Shown: piece by piece, positions 42,502 to 52,298 of the stretch
Layout: every line of letters begins with the position of its first letter
Numbering within the stretch: the stretch's first letter is position 1
Origin: Saccharicrinis sp050296935
Lineage (GTDB): Bacteria; Bacteroidota; Bacteroidia; Bacteroidales; Marinilabiliaceae
Reading direction: 5' to 3'
Length of the DNA stretch: 64,000 bases
NCBI GenBank assembly: GCA_050296935.1
Contig: JBNKRV010000074.1
Coordinates: forward strand, 1-64,000
Made by a program: the position numbers and the translations under genes
The notes under the pieces: model-generated
The model's input: the letters and a program-made list of their open reading frames with translations, nothing else
Database searches by the model: none
What the model was told of the DNA's origin: nothing

Positions 42502-44322
42502 TCAATTTCCATTAAAGCTGATAGATCCTTTGTTTTCCTGATCGGGATCATAGGCATATATTTCACGTAATATTTTTGCGTACCTGGCATATAAAATTCT
42601 TCGTTTTAATTTTAAGGTAGGAGATAATTCACCAGAAGCAGAGGTCCATGGCTCACATACAATTCTGAATCGTTTGATCTGTTCGTGCTGACCAATTAGG
42701 TTATTGGTTTTGGCAACTTCTTTTTGGATTACTTTAAGAACCTGTTTGTCTTGAACCAATTCCTTATTATCTCTGAAATGAATTTTATGATCATGAGCCC
42801 ACATATGCAGATAATCAAAATTTGGAGAGATTAAAGCAGATGCAAATTTTTCACTTTCGCCAACAACCATGGCCTGTTCAATAAATATAGATTCTTTAAG
42901 CATATTTTCAATCGCCTGTGGGGCAATGTATTTCCCACTTGAGGTCTTAAACATTTCTTTTTTTCGATCAGTAATTTTTAAAAATTTACCATTCACTAAT
43001 TCACCTATATCGCCGGTATGAAACCAACCCTCATCATCCATAACTTCTTTTGTTAATTCAGGTTGTTTAAAGTAACCCTTCATCACGTTAGGGCCTTTAA
43101 CTAATATTTCACCATCTTCATCAATCTTAACAGTAACATTATTTAATATAGGTCCAACAGTTCCTATCATTACATTACCTGCTTTACTATGGTAGTTGGT
43201 GGCAATTACCGGGGAGGTTTCAGTTAGTCCGTAACCTTCCATTAAAGCAATGTCGGCAGCAAAAAATAGTCTGCTTAAACGAGGCTGTAAGGCAGCACCC
43301 CCTGAAATAATAAAATCCAACTGGCCTCCAAATGTTTTTTGCCATTGACTAAAAACGAGTTTTCTGGCCATCTTTAATTTTAATTGATACAGATAACGAT
43401 GTTTATTTTCTGTGCAATATCTTTCACCTAATCGCATAGCCCAAAAGAAAATGGCTTTTTTTGCTCCCGTAAGATCTTCTCCTTTAGATACAATACGGTC
43501 GTAAATACGCTCAATCACTCTGGGAACCGTAGCAAAAGCATTGGCTTTTATTTCAATTAAATCAGATGCTATTGAACCCAGGTTTTCTGAGTAATATATG
43601 CTGCATTCTTTGGCCTGAAACAGGTAGTTTGCCAGGCGCTCATATACATGACAAAGAGGAAGAAAGCTTAATATTCGTTTTTTACTGTTAAGCTCAAAAT
43701 AGTCCCATACACCTGCTACATTACTTAAAAAATTCTCATGAGTTAACATAACACCTTTGGGTAATCCTGTAGTTCCTGATGTATAAATAATTGAGGCCAC
43801 ATCGTTTGATTCAACCTCACTTTTAATACTCTTAAACCGTGCATTTAATTTTACTTTGTTGTCCTCCCCTTGTTGACATACCATATCCCATTTTTCAGAT
43901 CCATCAACTTTATTAAAGGTAAGCACATTGCCAATTTGATTAATTTTTTCTGTCAGAGGTTTGATTCTGTTATAAAGGCCAGAGTCGGAAACAATCACCA
44001 TCTTAGCATCAGAATGAGTGAAAATATGAGTAAACTCTTCATCACTTATGGTTGGATATACAGGTACATGAATTACGCCAATCATAGCCATGCCCATATC
44101 TACAAAATTCCATTCCGGTCGGTTATTGGACACTGTGGCAATTTTATCGCCCTTTTCAAATCCCATACTGAGTAATCCTAAAGCAAAGTTTTTAGCATTC
44201 TCATAATATTCGTTTACACTGAATTTAACCCAACTTCCATTTTTTTTAGCACAAAGAATATCCTGTTTGTTGCTATTCTCTTTTAAGTGCTTTAAAATAT
44301 CAAACGTTCTCTCAAATTTCAT
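42502..44322 (-). CDS. Long-chain fatty acid-CoA ligase (AMP-forming)
   Basis: The 606-residue enzyme has the standard motifs: VASIIYTSGTTGLPKGVML (ATP loop), LSFLPLCHVYERLANY, EGYGLTETSPVIATNYH, DEGWFHTGDIGELVNG and ITDRKKEMFKTSSGKYIAP. This is the FadD/long-chain group (FAA1-like architecture). It would activate free fatty acids for membrane lipids or degradation. I start at the ATG 44322; the frame is open 27 nt further to a TTG. It converges with the CapA-like gene, leaving 21 bp between stops. Confidence 0.9.
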   Translation of the reverse strand: MKFERTFDILKHLKENSNKQDILCAKKNGSWVKFSVNEYYENAKNFALGLLSMGFEKGDKIATVSNNRPEWNFVDMGMAMIGVIHVPVYPTISDEEFTHIFTHSDAKMVIVSDSGLYNRIKPLTEKINQIGNVLTFNKVDGSEKWDMVCQQGEDNKVKLNARFKSIKSEVESNDVASIIYTSGTTGLPKGVMLTHENFLSNVAGVWDYFELNSKKRILSFLPLCHVYERLANYLFQAKECSIYYSENLGSIASDLIEIKANAFATVPRVIERIYDRIVSKGEDLTGAKKAIFFWAMRLGERYCTENKHRYLYQLKLKMARKLVFSQWQKTFGGQLDFIISGGAALQPRLSRLFFAADIALMEGYGLTETSPVIATNYHSKAGNVMIGTVGPILNNVTVKIDEDGEILVKGPNVMKGYFKQPELTKEVMDDEGWFHTGDIGELVNGKFLKITDRKKEMFKTSSGKYIAPQAIENMLKESIFIEQAMVVGESEKFASALISPNFDYLHMWAHDHKIHFRDNKELVQDKQVLKVIQKEVAKTNNLIGQHEQIKRFRIVCEPWTSASGELSPTLKLKRRILYARYAKILREIYAYDPDQENKGSISFNGN

Positions 44323-44349
44323 CGTATCAAATTTTCCAAATCCGCGCAA

Positions 44350-44599
44350 TTTAATACTTTCTTAATATAAAACTTGTGAATCCTATGGTCAAAATTACAA
44401 TACTATTATACTGTTAGTTAAAATTAATAAGTATATGTGTGATGTAAGGTGTTGATTTTGTTGTTGTTATTTATAGTAGATTATGAGGAATTTTGTTTAG
44501 GTATAAGTCGTATTTATTGGTTCTGTGGTGATAAAAAGGGGAGAGGAACTTTAAAATAGTAAGTGATTAAAGAATTTAGCCGGATATTTCTGCTAACAA
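44350..44599. other. Intergenic region without a gene
   Basis: AT-rich DNA between the divergent acyl-CoA ligase and second CapA-like genes (the full gap is 44323-44866). It probably holds the ligase promoter. Its right half is filled by the family B repeat at 44600-44740 and by the promoter at 44801-44829. I see no further structure. Confidence 0.6.
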
Positions 44600-44740
44600 G
44601 TGCCTGTTCATAAAGTCATGTGTTTGGTGTATAAAGTTAAATACAAGGTGTGTGAAAAATTCAAACCGCAGTATACCAGCGTATATGAGGATCTGGATTT
44701 TGAGCAACAACGCAGTACCTGGACTTTATAGACGAACATT
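44600..44740 (-). repeat. Dispersed repeat family B, full-length copy 2
   Basis: Reverse complement of the copies at 7944 and 53449. Its ends, GCCTGTTCATAAAGTC and GGACTTTATAGACGAACA, form an imperfect inverted pair. The middle includes AAAAATTCAAACCGCAGTAT, which reads as ATACTGCGGTTTGAATTTTT in the other orientation. No reading frame is conserved among the copies. Confidence 0.75.
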
Positions 44741-44800
44741 AGAGAAGAATAGGTCAGGAAGAAATAATTAGATGCAGATTAAGCCATTTTCCTGATCAAA

Positions 44801-44829
44801 TTGTTATCATTACTAAATGATTATATTTG
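44801..44829 (+). promoter_or_regulatory. Bacteroidota-type promoter of the second CapA-like gene
   Basis: TTG at 44801-44803 is followed after 18 bp by TATATTTG at 44822-44829, a full match to TAnnTTTG. The ATG lies 37 bp downstream, a suitable leader length. Confidence 0.6.
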
Positions 44830-44866
44830 TTCGTTGATGATACATGGAATTTAAATAGAATAAGCT

Positions 44867-45973
44867 ATGGGAAAGATTTTACTACTATTCGTGTTTTGGG
44901 TAAGCTTTTTTCAAACTTCCTTTTCGCAAGATACAACAACCGTATCCTTTGTATTTATGGGAGATATTATGGGGCATGATACTCAAATTAACAGTGCTTA
45001 TAATTCAAGTACCGGAGAATATGAATATGATAATTGCTTTAAATATGTAAGTAATATTTTTGAAGATGCTGATTTTGCGGTTGCAAATCTTGAAGTTAGT
45101 CTGGCAGGTTCTCCATATAAAGGATATCCTCAGTTTAGTTCTCCTGATAATTTGGCTGTGGCCTTAAAAGAGGCAGGAGTGGATGCTTTGGTTACTGCCA
45201 ATAATCATTGTATCGACAGAAGGAAACAAGGATTAGAGCGTACCATTGATGTATTGGATAGTTTAAAAATTCCGCATACCGGTACATTCAGAAATGCAAT
45301 TGAGAAAGAAAAAAACAATGCATTACTACTGGAAAAAAATGGTGTTAAAGTAGCCATTATCAATTATACTTATGGAACAAATGGGATACCTGTAACAGCA
45401 CCTAATGTTGTAAATTTTATTGATGATGAGGTAATTGTAAATGATATAAAACGCGCGAAAGCTTTAATGCCGGATAAGATTATTGCATTTGTGCATTGGG
45501 GTTTAGAGTATCAAACCACGCAAAACAAGGAGCAGGAAAGGATCAATTCACTATTTAAAGATAATGGAGTTGATGTGGTAATAGGTTCACATCCACACGT
45601 TTTGCAACCTATATATTTTGATCAGGATCATTTTGTTGTCTTCTCTTTGGGTAATTTTATCTCAAACCAAAGGACAGCCCCAAGGGATGGAGGTGTTATG
45701 GTGCGTATAGAACTTTCCAAATCAGGAAAACAAACCATTGTAAGTAATGCCGGATATTATCTTACTTGGGTTTATACTCCGGTGATTAATAACAAAAAGG
45801 AATTTTACGTTTTGCCGGTTACGCCATTTGAGGAGGACAGACTTTTTATGACCAGTAAATCCAATGCAAGATTAAAAGAGTACGGAAAAGAAGCCCGTGA
45901 AATCTTTAAGTATAATAGAAATATTAAGGAGTATTTTTTTAATAAAGATCTACCTGGATGGATAAAAAAATGA
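44867..45973 (+). CDS. CapA-family secreted protein 2
   Basis: The 368-residue protein has a signal peptide (MGKILLLFVFWVSFFQTSFS, then QDTTT) and the CapA pattern: FMGDIMGHDTQI, DFAVANLEVSLAG, DALVTANNHCIDRRKQG, IAFVHWGLEYQ and IGSHPHVLQPI. It is a clear relative of the protein at 41350 but divergent, with a different metal-loop context, so these are old paralogues. The C-terminal part (RLKEYGKEAREIFKYNRNIKEYF) is helical and not part of the phosphatase fold. Role is unknown; capsule or cell-wall polymer work is a family-level guess. Confidence 0.85.
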   Translation: MGKILLLFVFWVSFFQTSFSQDTTTVSFVFMGDIMGHDTQINSAYNSSTGEYEYDNCFKYVSNIFEDADFAVANLEVSLAGSPYKGYPQFSSPDNLAVALKEAGVDALVTANNHCIDRRKQGLERTIDVLDSLKIPHTGTFRNAIEKEKNNALLLEKNGVKVAIINYTYGTNGIPVTAPNVVNFIDDEVIVNDIKRAKALMPDKIIAFVHWGLEYQTTQNKEQERINSLFKDNGVDVVIGSHPHVLQPIYFDQDHFVVFSLGNFISNQRTAPRDGGVMVRIELSKSGKQTIVSNAGYYLTWVYTPVINNKKEFYVLPVTPFEEDRLFMTSKSNARLKEYGKEAREIFKYNRNIKEYFFNKDLPGWIKK

Positions 45974-46034
45974 TGTGATTAGGAAGGGTTTAAGAACAAG
46001 CAAGAATCTTTACGCCATGAATCTAATCACATCA
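45971..46034. repeat. 12-bp inverted repeat after the second CapA-like gene
   Basis: TGATGTGATTAG (45971-45982, including the stop codon) pairs perfectly with CTAATCACATCA (46023-46034) across a 40-nt loop. It sits between convergent genes and could end transcription, though no strong T-run follows. Confidence 0.55.
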
Positions 46035-46104
46035 AATAAAATAATTTAGAGAAATTTAAAATGTCGAAATTTCAATACTGGTAATATTTTGGTATTCTGT
46101 TTAT

Positions 46105-46524
46105 TTAGTGAAATACTAATATCGCCACTATAACAACAGCAATACTTATTATAAGGTTCACTAATTGTAATATATTTACTTTCTGAAAGTCTCCTGATTG
46201 TTGAGATTTTTTTGCTTTTTTAGCTTTAATACTAAGTAATACCAATACTATTAATAGTACAAACACAAAAGCTAGTTTGGTAACTAATAAGGGCTTTTCT
46301 CCTAATAACGACCAGTATGGAGTCATTAAATAGCCTCCTGAAATAATTAATAACGTTAATCCTGTTTTTCCCAGATAATTTAATGATAGAAGTGCCGAGT
46401 CAAATTTGTTTTTAATTTCTTCATTCCATTTACCTGTAACCTTATTCAGCATAAAAAAGGAGAAGGAAGATCCGACAAAAATGGCAACGGACAAAATATG
46501 AACAATAAGCATTATATCTCTCAT
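46105..46524 (-). CDS. Small four-helix membrane protein (CopD/DUF2269-like)
   Basis: The 139-residue protein has four predicted membrane helices (about residues 3-25, 50-70, 80-102 and 118-138). The first carries His at VHILSVAIFVGSSFSFF, and GKTGLTLLIISGGYL begins the second. This resembles the small CopD-like/DUF2269 family, some members of which bind heme or copper, but the evidence is only layout. It stands alone on the minus strand. Confidence 0.6.
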   Translation of the reverse strand: MRDIMLIVHILSVAIFVGSSFSFFMLNKVTGKWNEEIKNKFDSALLSLNYLGKTGLTLLIISGGYLMTPYWSLLGEKPLLVTKLAFVFVLLIVLVLLSIKAKKAKKSQQSGDFQKVNILQLVNLIISIAVVIVAILVFH

Positions 46525-46741
46525 GTCTTTTTTTTAGTTATGCTAATGAAACTCTGAATTATTGTTTTTGTTTAATGTAGAGCTCAGAAAATCGATTTCT
46601 TTAACAAATTTCTTGTATATCAGACTTTAATGCGTTGTAATTGCTTCGTATCCATATGCTGTATAATAGCTTTAAAAACTTATTTGTGATTATGAAATTC
46701 TAAAATCTTTAGTGTTCTTTGTATTCAGAAAAGTAAACAAT

Positions 46742-47572
46742 ATGCTAGATTTTAAAATTGACGAAATTAAGTGTACTCAATGTGGACTTTGTTCTCAGGA
46801 ATGTCCTACATTGATTATCAACGGAAAGAAAGGGATTCCTGAAATAAAAGACGGAAAGGAACCGAATTGTATTAAATGTCAGCACTGTTTGGCAGTCTGT
46901 CCTGCAGGGGCATTGTCTATTTTTGGTAAAAATCCTGATGATAGCGAGCTGGTTAAAGGTGAAATGCCTGATCCTGAATCAATGGGCAGACTCATGAAAA
47001 CCCGTAGATCTACGCGGAAATTTGCAAAGGAAGAGTTAGATCAGGACTTGATTCAAAAGCTACTGGAAACAGCTGCCTATGCACCAACAGGTCATAATAA
47101 GAACTCTGTATTGTTTTCAATCACTCAAACCAAAGAGGAGCTGAGTAAGGTACGAAATCTGGTTTACGATGGTATTAAAAAAGCCAAGGAAGAAGGTACG
47201 CTTTTACCTCATTTGAGTTATATGGCTAACCTACAGCAAATATGGGAAAGTAAGGGGGTGGATATATTATTTCGTAATGCTCCTCATTTGATTATAGCTA
47301 CCGCCCCCCAAAAAATATCGTCACCTGAAGCGGATAGTCACATCTCGCTGAGTTATTTTGAATTATTGGCCAATTCGTACGGTATTGGTACGCTATGGAA
47401 TGGAATGGTGAAATGGGTACTTGAAGATATTGCTCCGGATATCAAAACTCAAATTGGCATACCTGAGGACCATGTAATGGGATTTGTGATGATTTTTGGA
47501 AAACCTGCAGTCAAATATGCCCGGTCAATACAAAGTGATGGGTTGAGAGTAAACAAAATAAGCTTATCCTAA
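46742..47572 (+). CDS. Nitroreductase with N-terminal 2[4Fe-4S] ferredoxin domain
   Basis: The 276-residue protein begins with two ferredoxin motifs, C-x2-C-x2-C-x3-C in KCTQCGLCSQECPTLII and CIKCQHCLAVCPAGALS. Residues 85-270 form a nitroreductase FMN domain (TRRSTRKFAKEELDQDLI, AAYAPTGHNKNSV, SYGIGTLWNGMVKW). Such fusions are common in anaerobic Bacteroidota and Clostridia and reduce nitro groups or flavin-linked substrates with ferredoxin-type electron input. I begin at the ATG 46742; the longer frame begins at a GTG 30 nt upstream. It converges with the carboxylase operon. Confidence 0.87.
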   Translation: MLDFKIDEIKCTQCGLCSQECPTLIINGKKGIPEIKDGKEPNCIKCQHCLAVCPAGALSIFGKNPDDSELVKGEMPDPESMGRLMKTRRSTRKFAKEELDQDLIQKLLETAAYAPTGHNKNSVLFSITQTKEELSKVRNLVYDGIKKAKEEGTLLPHLSYMANLQQIWESKGVDILFRNAPHLIIATAPQKISSPEADSHISLSYFELLANSYGIGTLWNGMVKWVLEDIAPDIKTQIGIPEDHVMGFVMIFGKPAVKYARSIQSDGLRVNKISLS

Positions 47573-47600
47573 GTATAGCTCATAATGTATGTTAAAGAAT

Positions 47601-47636
47601 AACAGGCTGCAAAGATTTAGATTTTTGCAGCCTGTT
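47601..47636. terminator. Bidirectional terminator between nitroreductase and carboxylase genes
   Basis: AACAGGCTGCAAA (47601-47613) pairs perfectly with TTTGCAGCCTGTT (47624-47636), a 13-bp stem with a 10-nt loop between convergent genes. The T-runs after it are short. Confidence 0.7.
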
Positions 47637-47666
47637 AAAAATATTTATAAACAATAAAAAGGCCGC

Positions 47667-48188
47667 TTATTTGCCTGGATCAATTTCAAAAAGAAGTTGA
47701 TCCTTCATTACGGTTTCATCAGATTTAGCATTTAAACTCTTGATGGTGCCGTTAATAGGGCTGATTATTTCATTCTGCATTTTCATAGCCTCCAGAATCA
47801 TAACAGGTTCACCCTTGTGTACATCTTGTCCTTCAGACATTAATACAGCAACAATTTCACCGGGAAGTGGGGCATTTACTTTCTCAACTTTTTTGCCGGA
47901 GTTTTTTGATAATCTTTTTTTCCGTTTGCTTGCTATTTCTGTTTCAATTGTAAAATGATAAGTATTACCATTGATCATCACAGAACATTCATTTTGTTTG
48001 AGGCTTACAATTTCACCGATGTGCGATCTGTTACCACATTTTACCACATACTCGTCATTTTCAATATTGTCAATAGAAATGTCTGTTTTGCGGTTGTTTA
48101 TCTTATAAATATCATTGTCCTTAACTTGCACAGTTACCTTTTTTTCGCCCGTAAGGATGTATTTTTTTGTTGACTGTAGTAGTTTCAT
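47667..48188 (-). CDS. Biotin carboxyl carrier protein (biotinyl domain)
   Basis: The 173-residue protein ends in a biotinyl domain (NAPLPGEIVAVLMSEGQDV, then MILEAMKMQNEIISP) with the biotin Lys in EAMKMQ. The N-terminal half, about 95 residues, is beta-rich and linked by a Lys/Arg-rich stretch (ASKRKKRLSKNSGKKVEK). It is the small subunit of an acyl-CoA carboxylase or decarboxylase-type complex. It follows the biotin carboxylase gene with 2 bp between, on the minus strand. Such a stand-alone carrier with carboxylase and transferase genes is typical of propionyl-CoA/methylmalonyl enzymes in Bacteroidota. Confidence 0.9.
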   Translation of the reverse strand: MKLLQSTKKYILTGEKKVTVQVKDNDIYKINNRKTDISIDNIENDEYVVKCGNRSHIGEIVSLKQNECSVMINGNTYHFTIETEIASKRKKRLSKNSGKKVEKVNAPLPGEIVAVLMSEGQDVHKGEPVMILEAMKMQNEIISPINGTIKSLNAKSDETVMKDQLLFEIDPGK

Positions 48189-48190
48189 TT

Positions 48191-49681
48191 TTAGCCTTTT
48201 ATTTTTTTACTCATTGCCCACACCGAAACCGGTTTGTCACCTAATTCATCAGAATTAATTTTGTCTTGCTCCGTTAAATATGCTTTCATAGCAAGGGCAG
48301 CGGCAGCAATCAGTTCATTATCTTCTTGATAATAGCTTTGTTCCAGATCTGTTTCAATAAATGAAGTGGTGTATTTACCTTTAACAAAGGACGACGTTTG
48401 CATTACTTGTTTAAAAAATGGCAATGTTGTTTTTACACCTTTGATAGTGGTGTTTTCTAATACATTGCGACAGTTTTTTATGGCCTCATTTCTGGTTTTT
48501 CCTGTAATAATCAGCTTGGCAACCAATGAATCAAAACTAGAAATAACAACCTTACCGGCCTTGTAACCTGAATCGCACCTTAAATACTTTTTCTCAGGAA
48601 TTTCCATTTGTTCAATTAAACCGGTTGAAGGGGCAAATCCTGATTGAACATCCTCCGCATTCACGCGAAGCTCAATTGCCCATCCATTAATTCTGATATC
48701 TTCTTGCTTGAGACTTAATTCTTCATCCTGAGCAACTCTGATTTGCTGTTCAATGATATCAACGCCTGTTATTTCTTCAGTAATAGGGTGTTCTACCTGA
48801 ACACGGGTATTCATCTCCATAAAATAATGGTTCAGATTGTCATCCAATAGAAACTCAACCGTTCCGGCACTATAGTATTTCGTGGCTTTACATATTGTTA
48901 CTGCATCGGCACCAATCTTTGTCCTTAGTTCATCGGTCAAAGCTGCAGAAGGAGCTTCTTCCAGCAGTTTCTGGTGTTTGCGTTGGATACTACATTCGCG
49001 CTCGAATAAGTGAATGATATTACCATGTTTATCTGCCAGTACCTGAAATTCAACGTGACGTGGATTTTCAACGTATTTTTCAATTAACATGGAGTCGTTA
49101 TCGAAAAGAGATTTCGCCTCGTTGGTGGCCAGTTTAAACATCAGTGGAAGTTCTTTTTTATGACGCACAACGCGCATACCTTTTCCACCACCGCCGGCAA
49201 CAGCTTTCAGGATAATCGGATAACCGATATTGATGGCGGTTTCTTCAGCTTCTTCCAAAGATGTAATAACACCTTTGCTACCTTGCAATACCGGAATCTT
49301 ATTTTTAAGAGCCATATCACGAGCCATACCTTTGTTACCCATTTGGTTGATGGCTTTTGATGAAGGTCCTATAAAAATGATGTTATTACGTTCGCATTCA
49401 CGAGGCAAAAACGGGTTTTCGGATAAGAAGCCATACCCGGGGTGGATGGCGTCAATCTTATATTCTAATGCTGTTTCAATTAACTTATCAATGTTGGTGT
49501 AAACATTGATAAATGAATTGTCCGAAACATCAATAACCTCATCTGCATGATTCAGGTGTAATGCATTAGGTTCGTGGTGCGATAAAAACATGTAAGTTTT
49601 AATACCCATCTTCTTTGCTGTTTTGGCAATTCGGATGGCAATCTCTCCACGGTTAGCAATTAAAATTGAGTTAATTTTCAT
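48191..49681 (-). CDS. Biotin carboxylase subunit of an acyl-CoA carboxylase
   Basis: The 496-residue enzyme opens with ILIANRGEIAIRIAKTAKKMG and has the ATP-grasp parts KAVAGGGGKGMRVVR, ERECSIQRKHQKLLEEAPS and MEMNTRVQVEHPITEEITG. The last 50 residues contain a linker (EDNELIAAAALAMKAYL), as in propionyl-CoA carboxylase alpha chains without the carrier. It carboxylates the biotin of the neighbouring carrier protein with bicarbonate and ATP. It lies 110 bp after the carboxyltransferase gene. Confidence 0.92.
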   Translation of the reverse strand: MKINSILIANRGEIAIRIAKTAKKMGIKTYMFLSHHEPNALHLNHADEVIDVSDNSFINVYTNIDKLIETALEYKIDAIHPGYGFLSENPFLPRECERNNIIFIGPSSKAINQMGNKGMARDMALKNKIPVLQGSKGVITSLEEAEETAINIGYPIILKAVAGGGGKGMRVVRHKKELPLMFKLATNEAKSLFDNDSMLIEKYVENPRHVEFQVLADKHGNIIHLFERECSIQRKHQKLLEEAPSAALTDELRTKIGADAVTICKATKYYSAGTVEFLLDDNLNHYFMEMNTRVQVEHPITEEITGVDIIEQQIRVAQDEELSLKQEDIRINGWAIELRVNAEDVQSGFAPSTGLIEQMEIPEKKYLRCDSGYKAGKVVISSFDSLVAKLIITGKTRNEAIKNCRNVLENTTIKGVKTTLPFFKQVMQTSSFVKGKYTTSFIETDLEQSYYQEDNELIAAAALAMKAYLTEQDKINSDELGDKPVSVWAMSKKIKG

Positions 49682-49791
49682 ATCTATTAGTCGTTTCGTA
49701 TAACAGAACCCGGAATAACTACAAAAAACTTAATTACGCATTGTAAATGTTATTTACTATTCTCGATTCTGAATACTTAATACTCTTAAAA

Positions 49792-51333
49792 TTATAATGG
49801 CATGTTGCCATGCTTCCTTGTAGGATTTTGCTCTACTTTATTTTCCAATAAGGCAAAGGCATTTATAATTACTTCGCGTGTTTCGGAAGGATCTATAACT
49901 TCATCAATATATCCTTTTTCGTCCGCCACATATGGATTTGCAACATTTTCCTTATAGTCAGCAATAAGCTTTCGCTTTAGCTCTTCAGGATTTTCAGCAT
50001 CCAATAATTCTTTCCGATTTAATATTTTAACGGCTCCTTCAGGTCCCATTACAGCAACTTCCGCCGTTGGCCAGGCAAAATTAAAGTCGCCTCCCATATT
50101 TTTACTGTTCATTACAATGTAAGCACCTCCATAGGCTTTGCGAAGAATGACAGTAATTTTAGGAACAGTGGCTTCTGCAAACGCATAAAGTAATTTTGCT
50201 CCATGCATTATTATTGCATTTTGCTCCTGACTTTTACCAGGCATAAAACCGGGTACGTCTTCCAAAACAAGAACAGGGATATTGAATGAGTCGCAAAAAC
50301 GAACAAATCGAGCTGCCTTTTTTGAGGCATTGATATCTAGTGTACCAGCCATAACTTTGGGTTGATTGGCCACAATTCCAATTACCTGATTATCTAACCG
50401 GGCAAATCCAATAACAATGTTTTGTGCATGATTTTCCGCAACTTCGTAAAAAGAGTCTTTATCAACAATTAAACGAATTACATCTACTACATCGTATGGT
50501 TTATTAGGATCATCAGGTAATAATAGAGAAAGTTTCTCATTTTTTCCGGGAGCAATATCATCCTTTAAAGTCACTGGAGGGTGTTCAACATTATTGGAAG
50601 GGAGATAGCTTAGTAATTTTTTAACTCCCATAAGTGTATGTTCCTCATCATTAAAAATCATATCAGCAACACCGCTTTGTGTCGCGTGCACTTCTGCACC
50701 ACCCAGCTCTTCAAAAGTAGTATCCTCATTTAATACTTCTTTTACAACTTCAGGTCCGGTAACAAACATGTAGGAGGTATCTTTTGTCATAAACCTAAAA
50801 TCTGTTAAGGCGGGAGAATAAACAGCACCTCCTGCAGCAGGTCCAAGGATTACAGATATTTGAGGAATAACACCACTACTTTTTACATTATGCATAAAAA
50901 TTCCCGCATATCCAGCCAGACTGGCAACGCCTTCTTGTATACGAGCTCCTCCTGAGTCAATCAAACCAATGATCGGATGTCCCATTTTCAGAGACATATC
51001 CTGTACTTTCTGAATCTTACGAGCGTGAATAAGCCCTAATGATCCTCCCATGAAATTAAAATCCTGAGCATATACAAAAACTTTTCTCCCGTTTATTGTT
51101 CCATAACCAACAATAACCCCATCTCCAAATAATTTTTCATCTTGTCTTCCCAGTGGTTTTACAAAAGCATCAATCTCTCTGAAACTATCTTTGTCCATTA
51201 AAAAGTCAATGCGTTCTCTTGCGGTAAGTTTACCTTTGGCATGTTGCTTGCTATAATAATTTTCATCGTACTGAGAAAGCAGTCTGTCGTTTCTTTCATG
51301 AAACCTTTTAAATGGGATCCTATTGTCCTTCAT
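49792..51333 (-). CDS. Acyl-CoA carboxylase carboxyltransferase (PccB/MmdA-like)
   Basis: The 513-residue enzyme belongs to the propionyl-CoA/methylmalonyl-CoA carboxyltransferase family: GQDFNFMGGSLG-type pattern (VYAQDFNFMGGSLGLIHARK), IGLIDSGGARIQEGV, SVILGPAAGGAVYSPALTD and the second-half oxyanion site FARLDNQVIGIVANQP and KAYGGAYIVMNSKNMGGD. It transfers carboxyl from biotin to propionyl- or acetyl-CoA. With the next two genes it forms one operon. Whether it acts as carboxylase or as part of a decarboxylase cannot be told, as no membrane decarboxylase subunit is nearby. Confidence 0.9.
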   Translation of the reverse strand: MKDNRIPFKRFHERNDRLLSQYDENYYSKQHAKGKLTARERIDFLMDKDSFREIDAFVKPLGRQDEKLFGDGVIVGYGTINGRKVFVYAQDFNFMGGSLGLIHARKIQKVQDMSLKMGHPIIGLIDSGGARIQEGVASLAGYAGIFMHNVKSSGVIPQISVILGPAAGGAVYSPALTDFRFMTKDTSYMFVTGPEVVKEVLNEDTTFEELGGAEVHATQSGVADMIFNDEEHTLMGVKKLLSYLPSNNVEHPPVTLKDDIAPGKNEKLSLLLPDDPNKPYDVVDVIRLIVDKDSFYEVAENHAQNIVIGFARLDNQVIGIVANQPKVMAGTLDINASKKAARFVRFCDSFNIPVLVLEDVPGFMPGKSQEQNAIIMHGAKLLYAFAEATVPKITVILRKAYGGAYIVMNSKNMGGDFNFAWPTAEVAVMGPEGAVKILNRKELLDAENPEELKRKLIADYKENVANPYVADEKGYIDEVIDPSETREVIINAFALLENKVEQNPTRKHGNMPL

Positions 51334-52298
51334 ATGATTATAATTACTTTCTTTTAATTTGAATCCACATCTTAAATAGTTATTATGGTGGATCTTACTA
51401 CTATTTTATTATTAAAATCTGATAGTATTTAATCTATACTATTAGACTGAAATTATTTTAGTGTTTTAAATGTGATACACGTTGTTGGTTGGTATAGATG
51501 TTATAATTATTCGTTATAAACTTAATTTTTCAGAATATTAAGATACAAATTTATGCCCAATCTATGTTTAACATTTGTTTGTTGCTAATTGTTTAGTTGT
51601 TCAACCCGGATTATGTATTAGAATTTAATGATGATCATTGAAGGTTCGATAGAACAAGGATTCACAAAAACGAGGTATTGAGCAGCTATGTTGATTTCAG
51701 GTATAGTAACCAAGAGCTTTGTTCTGAAGCAAATTCAATGAGTTATCAATTTTCAAATGCATATTCAGGCTTAAACGATTCTGTGTTTTAAAACACAAAA
51801 AAAGTAAAAATTTAGCGTTTAATTGCTGAATAACATGTTTTATAGCACAAAACAACAATTCGAACATATTGTTCAAATATACATATGATTGAGATGGAGT
51901 GTCTTGGGGCGCCATTGGCAACGTAATGTTTTTTTGAAATAAAAAATGGGGAGTAGTTATTTTTTCTAATGCATATTGCGTGTTTATCTAATCAGAGATA
52001 TGTGTTGTGGGCATTAATTTATCCTGTTTTGATAAATGATTTCCGATAGTTAATTTGTAAAATAATCATGATTGCCTATCAAAAGAAGATAAGCAATCAT
52101 GAAAAAAGACTATATATTAAATGCAGCCTGTGTTCGATAAAATTTATGCATTCAGTTTTTTATGCAAAGCATAAGCGGTCTGATTCCAAAGTTTATGTCG
52201 GACTCAGTCCCCCAAAAAAGCCGTTTTTTCCATTTAAGGGAGTACATAAAATAGCAACTGGAGATTCAGTACTATGATATGTTTGAATCTAAGGTTGG
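51334..52298. other. Gene-poor AT-rich region
   Basis: About 1 kb with no gene I can support. It contains a 14-bp palindrome (GTGTTTTAAAACAC, near 51780) and the inverted repeat at 52066-52102. Short frames in it show no recognisable family. The decayed amtB tail lies directly after it, so the region may be old debris. Confidence 0.6.
52066..52102. repeat. 15-bp inverted repeat
   Basis: TCATGATTGCCTATC (52066-52080) pairs with GATAAGCAATCATGA (52088-52102) with one mismatch and a 7-nt loop. No gene lies next to it, so it may be a terminator left from the decayed gene at 52299 on the minus strand, or a small-element end. Confidence 0.55.

Noticed and set aside
47667..51333. Na+-pumping decarboxylase complex
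   Set aside because: The carrier and transferase would fit, but no membrane beta or gamma subunit gene is in the window, so a soluble acyl-CoA carboxylase is the safer call.
51697..51921. 74-codon minus-strand frame in the gene-poor region
   Set aside because: No family pattern, and it crosses a 14-bp palindrome; composition is that of random AT-rich DNA.
52068..52277. 69-codon plus-strand frame
   Set aside because: It starts inside an inverted repeat and its sequence shows no recognisable domain.
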